From contig CALDUT010000003.1 in assembly GCA_937924775.1 (NCBI GenBank), positions 1 through 64,000 on the forward strand: 64,000 nt of DNA, in the 5' to 3' direction. The stretch's first letter is position 1. Each line of letters opens with the position of its first letter. Below, in pieces: positions 53,439-61,521 of this stretch. The stretch comes from an uncultured Gemmata sp. Its GTDB lineage: Bacteria > Planctomycetota > Planctomycetia > Gemmatales > Gemmataceae. The position numbers and the translations under genes are program-made. The notes under the pieces were generated by a model. That model did no database searches and was not told the DNA's origin. It saw only the letters and a list, made by a program, of their open reading frames with translations.

Positions 53439-55241
53439 GTGCCGACTGTTGCTGAGATAGAGAGGGAAGCGGCCGGCGAGCGTATGCCGACCAAACCACC
53501 GAAAGTCAATTCCGCAGCATTCAAAGAAGTCCCCCAAGACCGTGCGGTTCGCGATCGCATCCGAGCGGCGGTCGAAGAATTCGTCCGCCCCTTGGATAAA
53601 ACCAAACCGTTGACGAAGGAATCCACCCGCGAGATGGCCGAAACCGTGCTGAAGTCGCTGGGTTTGAGCGAATCGGTCCTTGGCTTCACTATGGTGATGC
53701 TCACCAACGCCTTTTGGCGGGAGCAGGTCGCGGCCATCCCGTTCCACCGTCGTTTGTTGCTATTGCCGCATTGCCTGAAAAATGCGGAGGGTTGCCCCGC
53801 GGAATACGACGAATTTGGGCTGGATTGCAAAAAATGCGGGGCCTGCGATGTGGGGGATTTTCGCACCAAAGCCGAACAACTCGGTTACAAAGTACTGGTC
53901 AGCGAAGGCACCCCGATTGTCCTGAAGATCATCGTCAGCGGGCATGTCGATGCAATTGTCGGTGTCGCGTGTTTGAACGTTCTGGAGAAAGCGTTCGACA
54001 AGGTGCTACTGGCCGGGATTCCGTGTCTGGCGACCCCGCTTCTTTCCAGCAATTGCAAAAATACCTCGGTAGACAACGACTGGGTTTTCGAATCCATCGG
54101 GGTTCACACGCCGCCGCCAGAACAGAAGACGAAAACCTACGTTCACTTGATGCGGGCGGCCAACCAACTGTTTGAAGAGCCGGAACTCTCCCGGTTGGTA
54201 CCCCGGCCCCGGGCGGGTTCTCCCGAAGGCGATCCGTTGCGCACGCAGGAACAGATTGCCTACGATTTCCTAGCCCGTGGCGGCAAACGCAGCCGGCCGT
54301 TTATCACCCTGGCCGCTTACGATGCCCTCAAGGGCGCACCGGCCACACGCGCGGAAACAGGGTGGGAATTGCCGGAGGCCGTCAAACGGGCAGCCATTGC
54401 CATCGAAACGTTTCACAAAGCCAGCCTGATCCACGACGACATCGAAGACGACGACGCGTTCCGCTACGGGCAACAAACCCTTCATCGTGTCTACGGCGTG
54501 CCGACGGCGATCAACGTCGGCGATTACCTCCTGGGTTTGGGCTACCGGTGCGTGTCCCGCGATCGGCACGCGCTGGGAGCGGATGTTGCCGCGGACATTC
54601 TCGATAAACTGGCCGAAGCGCATGTGAAATTGTCGGAAGGTCAGGGAGCCGAGCTTCTGTGGCGGGAAGCCAAGGACAAATCGCTGACCACGCTCGATGC
54701 GCTCAAGATTTATGCCCTCAAGACAGCCCCCGCGTTTGAGGCAGCTCTCTACACTGGCGTGCGGCTGGCCAGCGACGCGACCGCTTACGAAAAAATGCTC
54801 GCGGATTTCAGTCGCAATCTCGGTGTCGCCTTCCAAATTCTCAACGACATCAAAGACTGGACCGGCGACGACGACAACAAACTCCTCCGTGGTCAGGATG
54901 TTCTAGCGGCCCGACCCACTCTGCTTCTCGCCCTGGCTCTCGAAGGCCTCACACCCGCGCCGCGGGAAGAATTGCTGCACTGGATTGGCCAAGCGCAAAG
55001 TGCTACCGGTGAAACAGCCGAAGAGATCGTCGCCCGGGTGCGACAGTTGTACTTCTCCGCCAAGGTCTTTGAAAAAGCTGACAAACTGGTGGACAAGTTC
55101 CGGGCCAAAGCGGAGGCCCTGGCCGATGAGGTTGAACCCACAGAATTCCGCGAACTGCTGTACTACCTTGTGGATAGCGTACTGGAGAAAGGTGAACTGC
55201 CGCAACCCGCGGTCGTACAATTCATCGAATTAGGGAAATAG
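53439..55241 (+). CDS. DUF116-polyprenyl synthase fusion protein
   Basis: A 600-residue two-domain protein. Residues about 30-250 form a DUF116 domain whose Cys cluster (C112, C119, C130, C133, C136 in the LPHC, EGCPAEY and DCKKCGAC segments) looks like a metal or Fe-S site. GVACLNVLEKAF and SSNCKNTSVDN follow. Residues about 265-600 are a trans-isoprenyl diphosphate synthase: GGKRSRPFITLAAY, the first Asp-rich motif HDDIEDDD at 332-338, GVPTAINVGDYLLGLGYR and the second motif as ILNDIKDWTGDD, with Asn replacing the first Asp. It would elongate an allylic diphosphate with IPP. GTG 53439 has AAAGG 8 nt upstream. Confidence 0.85.
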   Translation: MPTVAEIEREAAGERMPTKPPKVNSAAFKEVPQDRAVRDRIRAAVEEFVRPLDKTKPLTKESTREMAETVLKSLGLSESVLGFTMVMLTNAFWREQVAAIPFHRRLLLLPHCLKNAEGCPAEYDEFGLDCKKCGACDVGDFRTKAEQLGYKVLVSEGTPIVLKIIVSGHVDAIVGVACLNVLEKAFDKVLLAGIPCLATPLLSSNCKNTSVDNDWVFESIGVHTPPPEQKTKTYVHLMRAANQLFEEPELSRLVPRPRAGSPEGDPLRTQEQIAYDFLARGGKRSRPFITLAAYDALKGAPATRAETGWELPEAVKRAAIAIETFHKASLIHDDIEDDDAFRYGQQTLHRVYGVPTAINVGDYLLGLGYRCVSRDRHALGADVAADILDKLAEAHVKLSEGQGAELLWREAKDKSLTTLDALKIYALKTAPAFEAALYTGVRLASDATAYEKMLADFSRNLGVAFQILNDIKDWTGDDDNKLLRGQDVLAARPTLLLALALEGLTPAPREELLHWIGQAQSATGETAEEIVARVRQLYFSAKVFEKADKLVDKFRAKAEALADEVEPTEFRELLYYLVDSVLEKGELPQPAVVQFIELGK

Positions 55242-55257
55242 CGCCCCCCACCGATGC

Positions 55258-55287
55258 AGGAGCCGGGAATCCTACACCCCGGCTCCT
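55258..55287 (+). terminator. Perfect 10-bp hairpin after the polyprenyl synthase gene
   Basis: AGGAGCCGGG (55258-55267) and CCCGGCTCCT (55278-55287) form a perfect stem with a 10-nt loop, 17 bp past the stop. There is no U tract. Position suggests a terminator or mRNA 3'-end structure. Confidence 0.5.
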
Positions 55288-55370
55288 CGTAAGTCTCCCG
55301 CCACGTTGCGGTATCATCCACTAGCCACGCCCGCGAAAATGTCCCACTTGCCGAACATCGAGGGCCTGCT

Positions 55371-55937
55371 TTGCTGACGACTGCCCCCACGTTCGACCAC
55401 CTCTACCAATTGTTCCCTGATTCCCCGGATCGACCGGCGGCCGTCGAAATCGCGCCGCATGAAGTCCCGGAACCGTACCATCAACTCCTGGTACACACCC
55501 ACCATATGACGGTAACCGTGGAACGATTCTACGGCGCTCCTGTCAGCGTTGAGGTGCTGGCCTGCCGACGTAACGGCCAGGAATACGCCCGCAAGATTCT
55601 TCTGAAATTGGATAACGCTACAAGCCAAGTGGTGCAATTTGGTTTGGTGCGGATCAATCTGGTCGTCTGCCCGGAAGGGGTCCGCCAGGCCATTCTCGCG
55701 GGGAAGACCCCGTTGGGGCGGATTCTGATCGACCATGACATGCTTCGGCGAATTGAGCCGGTCGCTTTTTTGCGGGTTCAGCTCTCGCCGGTAATGGCCG
55801 AGTGGTTCCACGCGCTTCCAGGAACGGTCACCTATGGCCGTGTGGGTGTCATCTACACCGGTGATCGCCCCGCGGTGGAGGTGCTGGAGATTCTCGCTCC
55901 GATTCCCGCCGCCTCCCCCACCGCAACCGCTTCCTGA
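55371..55937 (+). CDS. Chorismate lyase-like (UbiC/DUF98 fold) protein
   Basis: A 188-residue protein resembling the chorismate pyruvate-lyase/UTRA fold, in particular the DUF98 (Rv2949c-like) branch. Visible blocks are LLVHTHHMTVTVERFYGAPVSVEVL, YARKILLKLDNATSQVVQFGLVRINL and VRQAILAGKTPLGRILIDHDM. AFLRVQLSPVMAEWFHA follows. Such enzymes make 4-hydroxybenzoate from chorismate. I see the fold signature but cannot verify catalytic residues. It starts at TTG 55371 with GAGGG 6 nt upstream, 129 bp after the polyprenyl synthase gene. An aromatic acid beside a prenyl chain recalls quinone-like pathways. Confidence 0.6.
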   Translation: MLTTAPTFDHLYQLFPDSPDRPAAVEIAPHEVPEPYHQLLVHTHHMTVTVERFYGAPVSVEVLACRRNGQEYARKILLKLDNATSQVVQFGLVRINLVVCPEGVRQAILAGKTPLGRILIDHDMLRRIEPVAFLRVQLSPVMAEWFHALPGTVTYGRVGVIYTGDRPAVEVLEILAPIPAASPTATAS

Positions 55938-55970
55938 GCCAGTCGTTCACAGCCGGCAGACAGCCGATGG

Positions 55971-56753
55971 TCATCCTAGGGGAAGATGGTCTTTCCCTGG
56001 CAACTGCACCGGCGCGATCGAACCTTTGCTACCGTGAACCAGTTGAACCAAATCCGGTGCACCCACGGGCGTGGGCAGTGCAAACAACTCGCCGTACAAG
56101 TAACCGCAACGAGCCCCGTGAAAGCCATTGGCCGAGCGGATCATATGCTCGACCCGTTGAAAACGGTGGGCATCGAATTGGGATTCATACGCCCGCACCG
56201 CGGCCAGCTTCACCTCGATGGTATCGCTGATGTCGGTCACAAATTGGCTGTGCCAATGGCGAACTTCTGCGTCGAAGGGAAACGGGGCGTAGACCAGGTG
56301 CGGTACTCGGTAGGGCGCGGTGCCTTCGAAGCGATCGTCCCATTTGGTCAGTTGTGAGTAAAACCGAGCCGCTTCGCCAATCAGGCCACCTTGCCAGTGA
56401 TCGGGCGACGCCGCAGGAGTTCGCCCTATCGCGACAATCACAATGCTGGGCCGATATTGACGCAAGAGCGTAGCGAGGGCGAAGCGAGCTTCTGGCCCGT
56501 CCATCAGCACACGGTTGGGCAAAGCGACATTGACGCGTACCTGCACACCGAGAATCTGCCGAGCGGCTTCGGCTTCTTGTTGGCGAATCTCGAGAGATCC
56601 GCGTGGCGTTGGTTCTCCGCTGGTGAGGTCGAAGATCCCCACGCGGTAGCCTTGGCGAACAAGTTTGGCGAGAGTGCCGCCGCAGAGAATCTCCAAATCA
56701 TCCGGATGCGGGGCCACTGCGACCACATCCAAGCGTTCGAGCAGTTCGGTCAC
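55971..56753 (-). CDS. PIG-L/BshB-like N-deacetylase
   Basis: A 260-residue zinc-dependent deacetylase of the LmbE/PIG-L family. The metal motif is VVAVAPHPDDLEILCGGTLAKL (AHPDD-type), with FDLTSGEPTPRGSLEIRQQEAEAARQILG and the second-site SPDHWQGG. It most resembles BshB1-type enzymes that remove an acetyl group from GlcNAc-malate in bacillithiol synthesis. No bshA or bshC is in the window, so this specific role is open. GTG 56753 has AAGGAG 8 nt upstream. It converges with the chorismate lyase-like gene, 33 bp between stops. Confidence 0.85.
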   Translation of the reverse strand: MTELLERLDVVAVAPHPDDLEILCGGTLAKLVRQGYRVGIFDLTSGEPTPRGSLEIRQQEAEAARQILGVQVRVNVALPNRVLMDGPEARFALATLLRQYRPSIVIVAIGRTPAASPDHWQGGLIGEAARFYSQLTKWDDRFEGTAPYRVPHLVYAPFPFDAEVRHWHSQFVTDISDTIEVKLAAVRAYESQFDAHRFQRVEHMIRSANGFHGARCGYLYGELFALPTPVGAPDLVQLVHGSKGSIAPVQLPGKDHLPLG

Positions 56754-56882
56754 GAGCGTTTCTCCTTCAGATCAGGCCTTACTTTTCGTGTTAGCAAACG
56801 CCCCCCCCGCGGCGAAGATTCTTCACTGTCATCAGAGAACTCTTGCTCTTTGTGGCCGAGGCGTCTATTGTAAACTAGAGTT

Positions 56883-56963
56883 GGCCAAGTGGCGGAATGG
56901 CAGACGCACTCGACTCAAAATCGAGCGCCGCAAGGCGTGTGGGTTCAACTCCCACCTTGGCCA
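56883..56963 (+). tRNA. tRNA-Leu (anticodon CAA)
   Basis: The 81-nt sequence has acceptor GGCCAAG/CTTGGCC, anticodon stem CTCGA/TCGAG around CTCAAAA (anticodon CAA), a class II variable arm GCGCCGCAAGGCGT and T-arm GTGGG-TTCAACT-CCCAC. The discriminator is A, as expected for Leu. CCA is not encoded. It reads UUG codons. Confidence 0.95.
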
Positions 56964-56992
56964 CTCACCTTCCCCCAACACTCCTCCAGGTC

Positions 56993-57709
56993 ATGCCAAA
57001 ATATCGCTACGCGGATCAGCCCTCTTATCCTGCTCATCCTGCACCGTTGTCGGCCAACGGACAGTGGATTTTCGGCTCGATTTTCGGTTTTTTGCTGATG
57101 TCTGGGTTGGCGTTCGGGGTCTGGTTGGGAGCCGCCAAACCCAAAGTCCTGGAAGTTGCGGAGAAGCCCAAAGCCAACATCCCCAACGACGAAACCACCA
57201 AAACTCCACCATCCGGCCAACCAAGCCCGGCGCCACAACCACAACCGACGCTTGCTCCGGCACCCCAACCGCCGCTGACCGAGCCAAAGCCGGAACCCCC
57301 AACGAAACCTAAAGAACCTGAACCGCAACCCAAGATCCAGGATCCGGAACCCAAACCTAAAGAACCCGAGCCCAAGAAAATGGAGCTCCGGGCGGTGTCA
57401 TTTAAGCAAGTGGAACCGATCTTGCGGGCGTATTGCAATAATTGCCACGGAGCCGCGGGCCGAGCCAAAGGCGGTGTCGATCTGACAACGCTCGCGGCGA
57501 TTCGCAAAGGGGGCCGCGGAGGCGATCCGATCATCGTTCCTGGCGATCCAGAGAAAAGCCCACTGTACGAATCCATCACGTCTGGCCGTATGCCAGATGA
57601 AGGCCGGCCGCCGCCACCCAAAGAACAGCTCGAAATTATCAAAAACTGGATTCTCGGCGGCTGCAAAGAACGGCGACGGATCCTTCAGCGCCGGCACTCC
57701 CCGGCTTGA
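56993..57709 (+). CDS. Membrane-anchored c-type cytochrome with a Pro-rich stalk
   Basis: A 238-residue protein. WIFGSIFGFLLMSGLAFGVWLG (about residues 23-44) is a membrane anchor, then about 80 residues of Pro/Lys/Glu-rich stalk with KPKEPEP-type repeats. The planctomycete cytochrome domain has VEPILRAYCNNCHGAAGRAKGGVDL (CxxCH heme site) and ITSGRMPDEGRPPPPKEQLEIIKNWI, whose Met is the likely axial ligand. It should carry electrons on the outer face of the cytoplasmic membrane. It starts 29 bp after tRNA-Leu(CAA) at ATG 56993. Confidence 0.85.
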   Translation: MPKYRYADQPSYPAHPAPLSANGQWIFGSIFGFLLMSGLAFGVWLGAAKPKVLEVAEKPKANIPNDETTKTPPSGQPSPAPQPQPTLAPAPQPPLTEPKPEPPTKPKEPEPQPKIQDPEPKPKEPEPKKMELRAVSFKQVEPILRAYCNNCHGAAGRAKGGVDLTTLAAIRKGGRGGDPIIVPGDPEKSPLYESITSGRMPDEGRPPPPKEQLEIIKNWILGGCKERRRILQRRHSPA

Positions 57710-57733
57710 CGTTCTATCCCAGGCTTTTAAGAT

Positions 57734-57763
57734 ACGATAACAACTGCTGGGAGTTGTTATCGT
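57734..57763 (+). terminator. 11-bp hairpin between cytochrome gene and tRNA-Leu
   Basis: CGATAACAAC (57735-57744) pairs with GTTGTTATCG (57753-57762), extended by one A-T pair outside, around an 8-nt loop. It is 24 bp past the cytochrome stop and has no U tract. It may end the cytochrome transcript or act as an operator upstream of the tRNA. Confidence 0.45.
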
Positions 57764-57808
57764 TCCCAACAACGATTGGACCGTCGAGACTTCCGGCATT
57801 ACAGCCAC

Positions 57809-57892
57809 GCCGAGGTGGCGGAATTGGCAGACGCACCAGATTCAGGTTCTGGCGCCCGCAAGGGCGTGGAGGTTCAAGTCCTCTCCTCGGCA
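57809..57892 (+). tRNA. tRNA-Leu (anticodon CAG)
   Basis: The 84-nt class II tRNA has acceptor GCCGAGG/CCTCGGC, anticodon stem CCAGA/TCTGG around TTCAGGT (anticodon CAG), a long variable arm GCGCCCGCAAGGGCGT and T-arm GGAGG-TTCAAGT-CCTCT. The discriminator is A. It reads CUG codons. It is separate from the CAA isoacceptor 0.85 kb upstream. Confidence 0.95.
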
Positions 57893-57904
57893 CTGACTGC
57901 ATCC

Positions 57905-57936
57905 ACCGGTGTGGGACCCCATCCCTACCGGTTTTT
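57905..57936 (+). terminator. Terminator of the tRNA-Leu(CAG) gene
   Basis: ACCGGT at 57905-57910 pairs with ACCGGT at 57927-57932, with an inner GTGGG/CCCAT pairing, followed directly by TTTT. It lies 13 nt past the tRNA 3' end. Confidence 0.65.
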
Positions 57937-58235
57937 ATGTTTCCATTAGCCTAAATTCATCGGCCTATACTTCTTGAACAAGCTGTTAGGAAGCCTCTCT
58001 TGGCCGATTTTATTAGTTTTTCTTTATGGCTCAATTCGATTAACCCCTCCAGTGAAAAAACCGGTCCTCTGAAAAAACCGGTCCTCTCCCGACTGAGCCA
58101 TCGGCGGCCCGTGAGTGTCTTCGCGAACGACAAGCCTTTGTCACTCCCATCGGCAAAGTCGGTCAGTTTTTCGTAGTCGGTCCACAAGCAATGGAGTATC
58201 CTGTCCGCTAATCCACATGTTTGGGAGTCGCTGCC
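57937..58235. other. Gene-free stretch before the BNR/PDZ gene
   Basis: No credible gene is seen on either strand here. The left half is AT-rich for this genome. The only structure found is a 17-bp tandem duplication at 58053-58086. GGGAG at about 58223, 8 nt before ATG 58236, is the ribosome-binding site of the next gene. A promoter for that gene is expected, but no clear -35/-10 pair stands out. Confidence 0.5.
58053..58086. repeat. Tandem 17-bp duplication
   Basis: The unit TGAAAAAACCGGTCCTC occurs twice head-to-tail (58053-58069 and 58070-58086). Each carries an A-tract next to ACCGG. It lies in non-coding DNA. It may be recent slippage or a pair of protein-binding sites one and a half helical turns apart. 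Confidence 0.8.
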
Positions 58236-61200
58236 ATGATCTGGAGATTCTCTCGTTACGCGGTGGGCTGTTTTGCCTTTGTGGTGGGTGTGGGGCTGCT
58301 GACCACGACCCCCGATCACCAATTGTCGGCCCAACCCAAAGGCAAAGGGAAAGCGCGGGAGGAGAAAGACACGCCTCCGCCGCGCTTCACCCTGCCGGAA
58401 GAATGGGTGAAAGCCTTCAGTTGGCGGAACATCGGCCCGGCGAATATGAGTGGCCGCATCACAGCCATTGCGGTTTACGAGGCCGACCCGTCCACCTACT
58501 ATGTCGCAACGGCGTCCGGCGGTTTGGTGAAAACGACGAACAACGGCGTGACTTTCCAGCATCTGTTTGACAAAGAGGCAACTGTTTCGATCGGCGATGT
58601 GTGCGTCGCCCCATCGGACCGGAACATTGTGTGGGTCGGTACTGGGGAAAACAACCCGCGAAACTCCGTTTCGTATGGCGACGGTGTTTACAAAAGCACC
58701 GATGGGGGCAAAAGCTGGAAACACATGGGTTTGAAGAAGATCTTCCAAACGGGCAAAATCCTCATTCACCCCAAAAACCCGGATATTGTGTACGTTGGTG
58801 CCTTGGGCCGACTCTATGGGCCCAACGAAGAACGCGGACTTTTCAAAACCACCGATGGTGGCCAAACGTGGGAGAAAATCTTCTATCTCGATGAAAATAC
58901 CGGTGTCATCGACGCCCGGATGCACCCGACCGATCCCGATACGATCTATGTCGCCATGTGGGAGCGCCGCCGCGACGAATACGACTCTTGGCCCGGCGGC
59001 GGCATCCCCGACGGCTACGACACCTACGACCCGGTGAAAAAATGGGGCAAAAATGCCGGCATCTACAAAACCACCGACGGCGGCAAAACTTTCCAGAAGC
59101 TCACCCAGGGCTTACCCACCAACGACATGGGCCGCATCGGGTTGGACATTTACCGGAAAAATCCCAACGTTCTCTTCGCGATCGTCGATTGCTCCAAAAT
59201 CGGTATGGGTACACCTCCCAAAAAAGGGCCAGCCCCGGGGAATGCCTACATGGGCATTTTGGGCGAAGATGCGGAAGGCGGTGCGGGGGCCCGGCTCATT
59301 CGCGTCGTCGCCGATGGCCCGGCAGACAAAGCCGGACTGAAAGTCGATGACATCGTGACCAAAATGGGGGACAACCGCATTCAAACCTATGACCAGATGT
59401 TGGAAGTCGCCGGCAAGGCCAAACCCAACGACAAGGTAACCATCGAGGTGATCCGCGATGGTAAAACCGTCACGATGGAACTTACCTACGGCGAGCGGCC
59501 GCAGCCGATGGGTGGGTTTGGTGGCCCCGGCGGCGGCACCGCCACCCGCCCCTACAGTGCCACCTACGGCGGGCAAGCCGCGAACGTTCAAGACCGCCAA
59601 GGGCCCAACAGCCACGAATACGGTGGCGTGTACAAATCCACTGACGGCGGCGAAACGTGGACGCGGATCAACAGCATCAACCCGCGGCCCATGTACTTCA
59701 GCCAAATTCGCGTCGATCCGAGCGATGAGAACTACGTTTACGTCCTGGGGGTGAACCTCGCCGTCTCCCGGGATGGCGGGAAAACCTTCCAAACCGCCGG
59801 TCGCGGCATCCATGCCGACCAACATGCCCTCTGGATCAATCCCAAAGACGGCCGTCATCAAATCATCGGCACCGACGGCGGCTTCTACACCACCTATGAC
59901 CGCGGCCAGAACTGGGACCACCACAACAACCTGTCCTTGGGGCAGTTCTACCACGTCGCGGTGTGCAATAAGAAGCCTTACTGGTGCTACGGCGGCCTGC
60001 AAGACAACGGCTGTTGGGGTCTTCCGAGTATCAAACTCGGTCGTCCTGGGCCGGTGAACGAAGATGTGATCTCCCTCAACGGCGGCGATGGTTATGTGTG
60101 TCGCGTCGATCCCAACGATCCCGACCAGATTTATGCCGAAAGCCAAAACGGTGGTATGATTCGCTACCACCTACGCACCGGCGAGCGAGCCTCGATCAAA
60201 CCGGTTCCGCCCCCCGGCGGTCCGCGTTACCGCTTCAACTGGAACACGCCTTACATCCTGTCGCATGCCAATTCACACATACTCTACTGTGCGGGCAACT
60301 ACGTCTTCAAATCCGTCAAAAAAGGCGATGATCCGAAGATCATTTCGCCCGAAATCACCCGCACCAAGCACGGTAGCGCCACCGCGTTGGCCGAATCGCC
60401 CAAAAACCCGGATGTTCTGTGGGTGGGTACCGACGATGGCTATTTGTGGATCACCCGCAATGGTGGCAAAGATTGGACCAATGTGACCGAGAAAGTCGGG
60501 CTGAAGAAACCAACTTGGGTCGCCACCATCGAAGCTTCGCGTTTCGCCGAAGGCCGGGCCTACGTCTGTTTCGATGCCCACCGGCTCGACGACGATAACC
60601 CATATCTGTACATGACCGACGACTTCGGCCAAACGTGGAAGCCTATCACCGCGAACTTGCCTTACGGCTCAACCCGGTGCTTGCGGGAAGACGTGGTCAA
60701 CCCCAATCTACTGTATTGCGGCACCGAATTCGCCCTCTTCGTGTCGCTGGATCGCGGCGGCTCGTGGACCAAACTCAACAACAACCTGCCGACTGTCGCG
60801 GTTCATGAAATCGCCGTTCATCCCACCGCCGGAGAAATCGTCGCGGCGACGCATGGCCGCAGTTTGTGGATTCTCGATGTCACCGCCCTGCGACAGATGG
60901 TCAGTGACAAAATCGCCACGGAGCCGACCTTGTACCGCCCCAACACCGTCACCCGCTGGCAACCGCTGCCGCGACACGGTTCGTCGGGCCGGCAGTTTGT
61001 CGGACAAAACCCGCCGCCGGGGGCCCACATCTACTACTCACTGCCCCAAAAAGCCGCGAAAGTGACGCTGGAATTCCAAGATGTCGAGGGCAAAAAGATC
61101 GCGGAGATGACCGGGCCCACCACCCCGGGGCTGCACCGCGTCACATGGAGTACCCGGGCAGCAACGGCTCGCCCGGGTGTTCTGCCCCCACTGGTTCCCG

Positions 61201-61343
61201 CGGGCACCTACCGTGTGGTTCTTAATGTGGACGGTCAGACGCAGGTTCGCGGTTTCAGCATCGAAGGCGACCCGGTACCGGAACGGAGTCTGCGTGCCGA
61301 AGAGGAGGACGATGAGGACCAGGAAGCCGAAGCCATCCAATAA
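58236..61343 (+). CDS. Secreted BNR/sortilin-type propeller protein with an inserted PDZ domain
   Basis: A 1,035-residue protein. After a signal or anchor (IWRFSRYAVGCFAFVVGVGLL) come BNR/VPS10-like blades with recurring Asp-box motifs (VYKSTDGGKSWKHM, LFKTTDGGQTWEKI, IYKTTDGGKTFQKL, VYKSTDGGETWTRI, LWITRNGGKDWTNV, LFVSLDRGGSWTKL). A PDZ domain is inserted at about residues 348-420 (GARLIRVVADGPADKAGLKVDDIVTKMGDNRIQTYDQM). A C-terminal beta domain (KVTLEFQDVEGKKIAEM, GTYRVVLNVDGQTQVRGF) precedes an acidic tail. It probably binds polymers or acts as a glycosidase/peptidase accessory. ATG 58236 has GGGAG 8 nt upstream. Confidence 0.85.
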   Translation: MIWRFSRYAVGCFAFVVGVGLLTTTPDHQLSAQPKGKGKAREEKDTPPPRFTLPEEWVKAFSWRNIGPANMSGRITAIAVYEADPSTYYVATASGGLVKTTNNGVTFQHLFDKEATVSIGDVCVAPSDRNIVWVGTGENNPRNSVSYGDGVYKSTDGGKSWKHMGLKKIFQTGKILIHPKNPDIVYVGALGRLYGPNEERGLFKTTDGGQTWEKIFYLDENTGVIDARMHPTDPDTIYVAMWERRRDEYDSWPGGGIPDGYDTYDPVKKWGKNAGIYKTTDGGKTFQKLTQGLPTNDMGRIGLDIYRKNPNVLFAIVDCSKIGMGTPPKKGPAPGNAYMGILGEDAEGGAGARLIRVVADGPADKAGLKVDDIVTKMGDNRIQTYDQMLEVAGKAKPNDKVTIEVIRDGKTVTMELTYGERPQPMGGFGGPGGGTATRPYSATYGGQAANVQDRQGPNSHEYGGVYKSTDGGETWTRINSINPRPMYFSQIRVDPSDENYVYVLGVNLAVSRDGGKTFQTAGRGIHADQHALWINPKDGRHQIIGTDGGFYTTYDRGQNWDHHNNLSLGQFYHVAVCNKKPYWCYGGLQDNGCWGLPSIKLGRPGPVNEDVISLNGGDGYVCRVDPNDPDQIYAESQNGGMIRYHLRTGERASIKPVPPPGGPRYRFNWNTPYILSHANSHILYCAGNYVFKSVKKGDDPKIISPEITRTKHGSATALAESPKNPDVLWVGTDDGYLWITRNGGKDWTNVTEKVGLKKPTWVATIEASRFAEGRAYVCFDAHRLDDDNPYLYMTDDFGQTWKPITANLPYGSTRCLREDVVNPNLLYCGTEFALFVSLDRGGSWTKLNNNLPTVAVHEIAVHPTAGEIVAATHGRSLWILDVTALRQMVSDKIATEPTLYRPNTVTRWQPLPRHGSSGRQFVGQNPPPGAHIYYSLPQKAAKVTLEFQDVEGKKIAEMTGPTTPGLHRVTWSTRAATARPGVLPPLVPAGTYRVVLNVDGQTQVRGFSIEGDPVPERSLRAEEEDDEDQEAEAIQ

Positions 61344-61373
61344 TCGCTTAGCGGCATTCCATCAAAGTCGCCC

Positions 61374-61401
61374 TTGACAGAGGGCGGTGGCAAGCTAAGC
61401 T
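61374..61401 (+). promoter_or_regulatory. Predicted promoter of the cimA leader
   Basis: A perfect -35 hexamer TTGACA (61374-61379) is followed after 16 bp by TAAGCT (61396-61401), which keeps the important T1, A2 and T6 of a -10 box. Transcription would start near 61408, some 25 nt upstream of the leader peptide. Confidence 0.5.
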
Positions 61402-61432
61402 ATTTAGCGTCAAAAAATTTGGGTATCGAACC

Positions 61433-61519
61433 GTGTTGACCCGAGTCGCGATTTCTGCCGTTCGCTCGACCACCGCCGTGGCAGTCGCGTGCGTTATCGT
61501 GATTATTACCATCGGGTGA
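61433..61519 (+). CDS. Branched-chain leader peptide of the cimA attenuator
   Basis: A 28-codon frame from GTG 61433 to TGA 61517-61519. It has six Val, five Ile and four Thr, one Leu, and near its end the run CVIVIITIG (V21-G28). It is too short and biased to be an ordinary protein. Such runs just before a terminator are the signature of ribosome-mediated attenuation, as in the E. coli ilvGMEDA and thr leaders. Ribosomes short of Val- or Ile-tRNA would stall at V21-I25, upstream of the antiterminator. The ribosome-binding site is weak; TTG 61436 is an alternative start. Confidence 0.65.
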   Translation: MLTRVAISAVRSTTAVAVACVIVIITIG

Positions 61520-61521
61520 AC

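Noticed and set aside
57957-58925. 322-codon minus-strand frame that begins inside the BNR gene and extends into the gap
   Set aside because: Most of it is antisense to the BNR/PDZ gene, and the part in the gap encodes low-information sequence with no recognisable domain.
59112-60170. 352-codon minus-strand open frame inside the BNR/PDZ gene
   Set aside because: It lies wholly antisense to a gene with clear Asp-box and PDZ motifs, and its own translation shows no domain. It arises from codon bias in GC-rich DNA.
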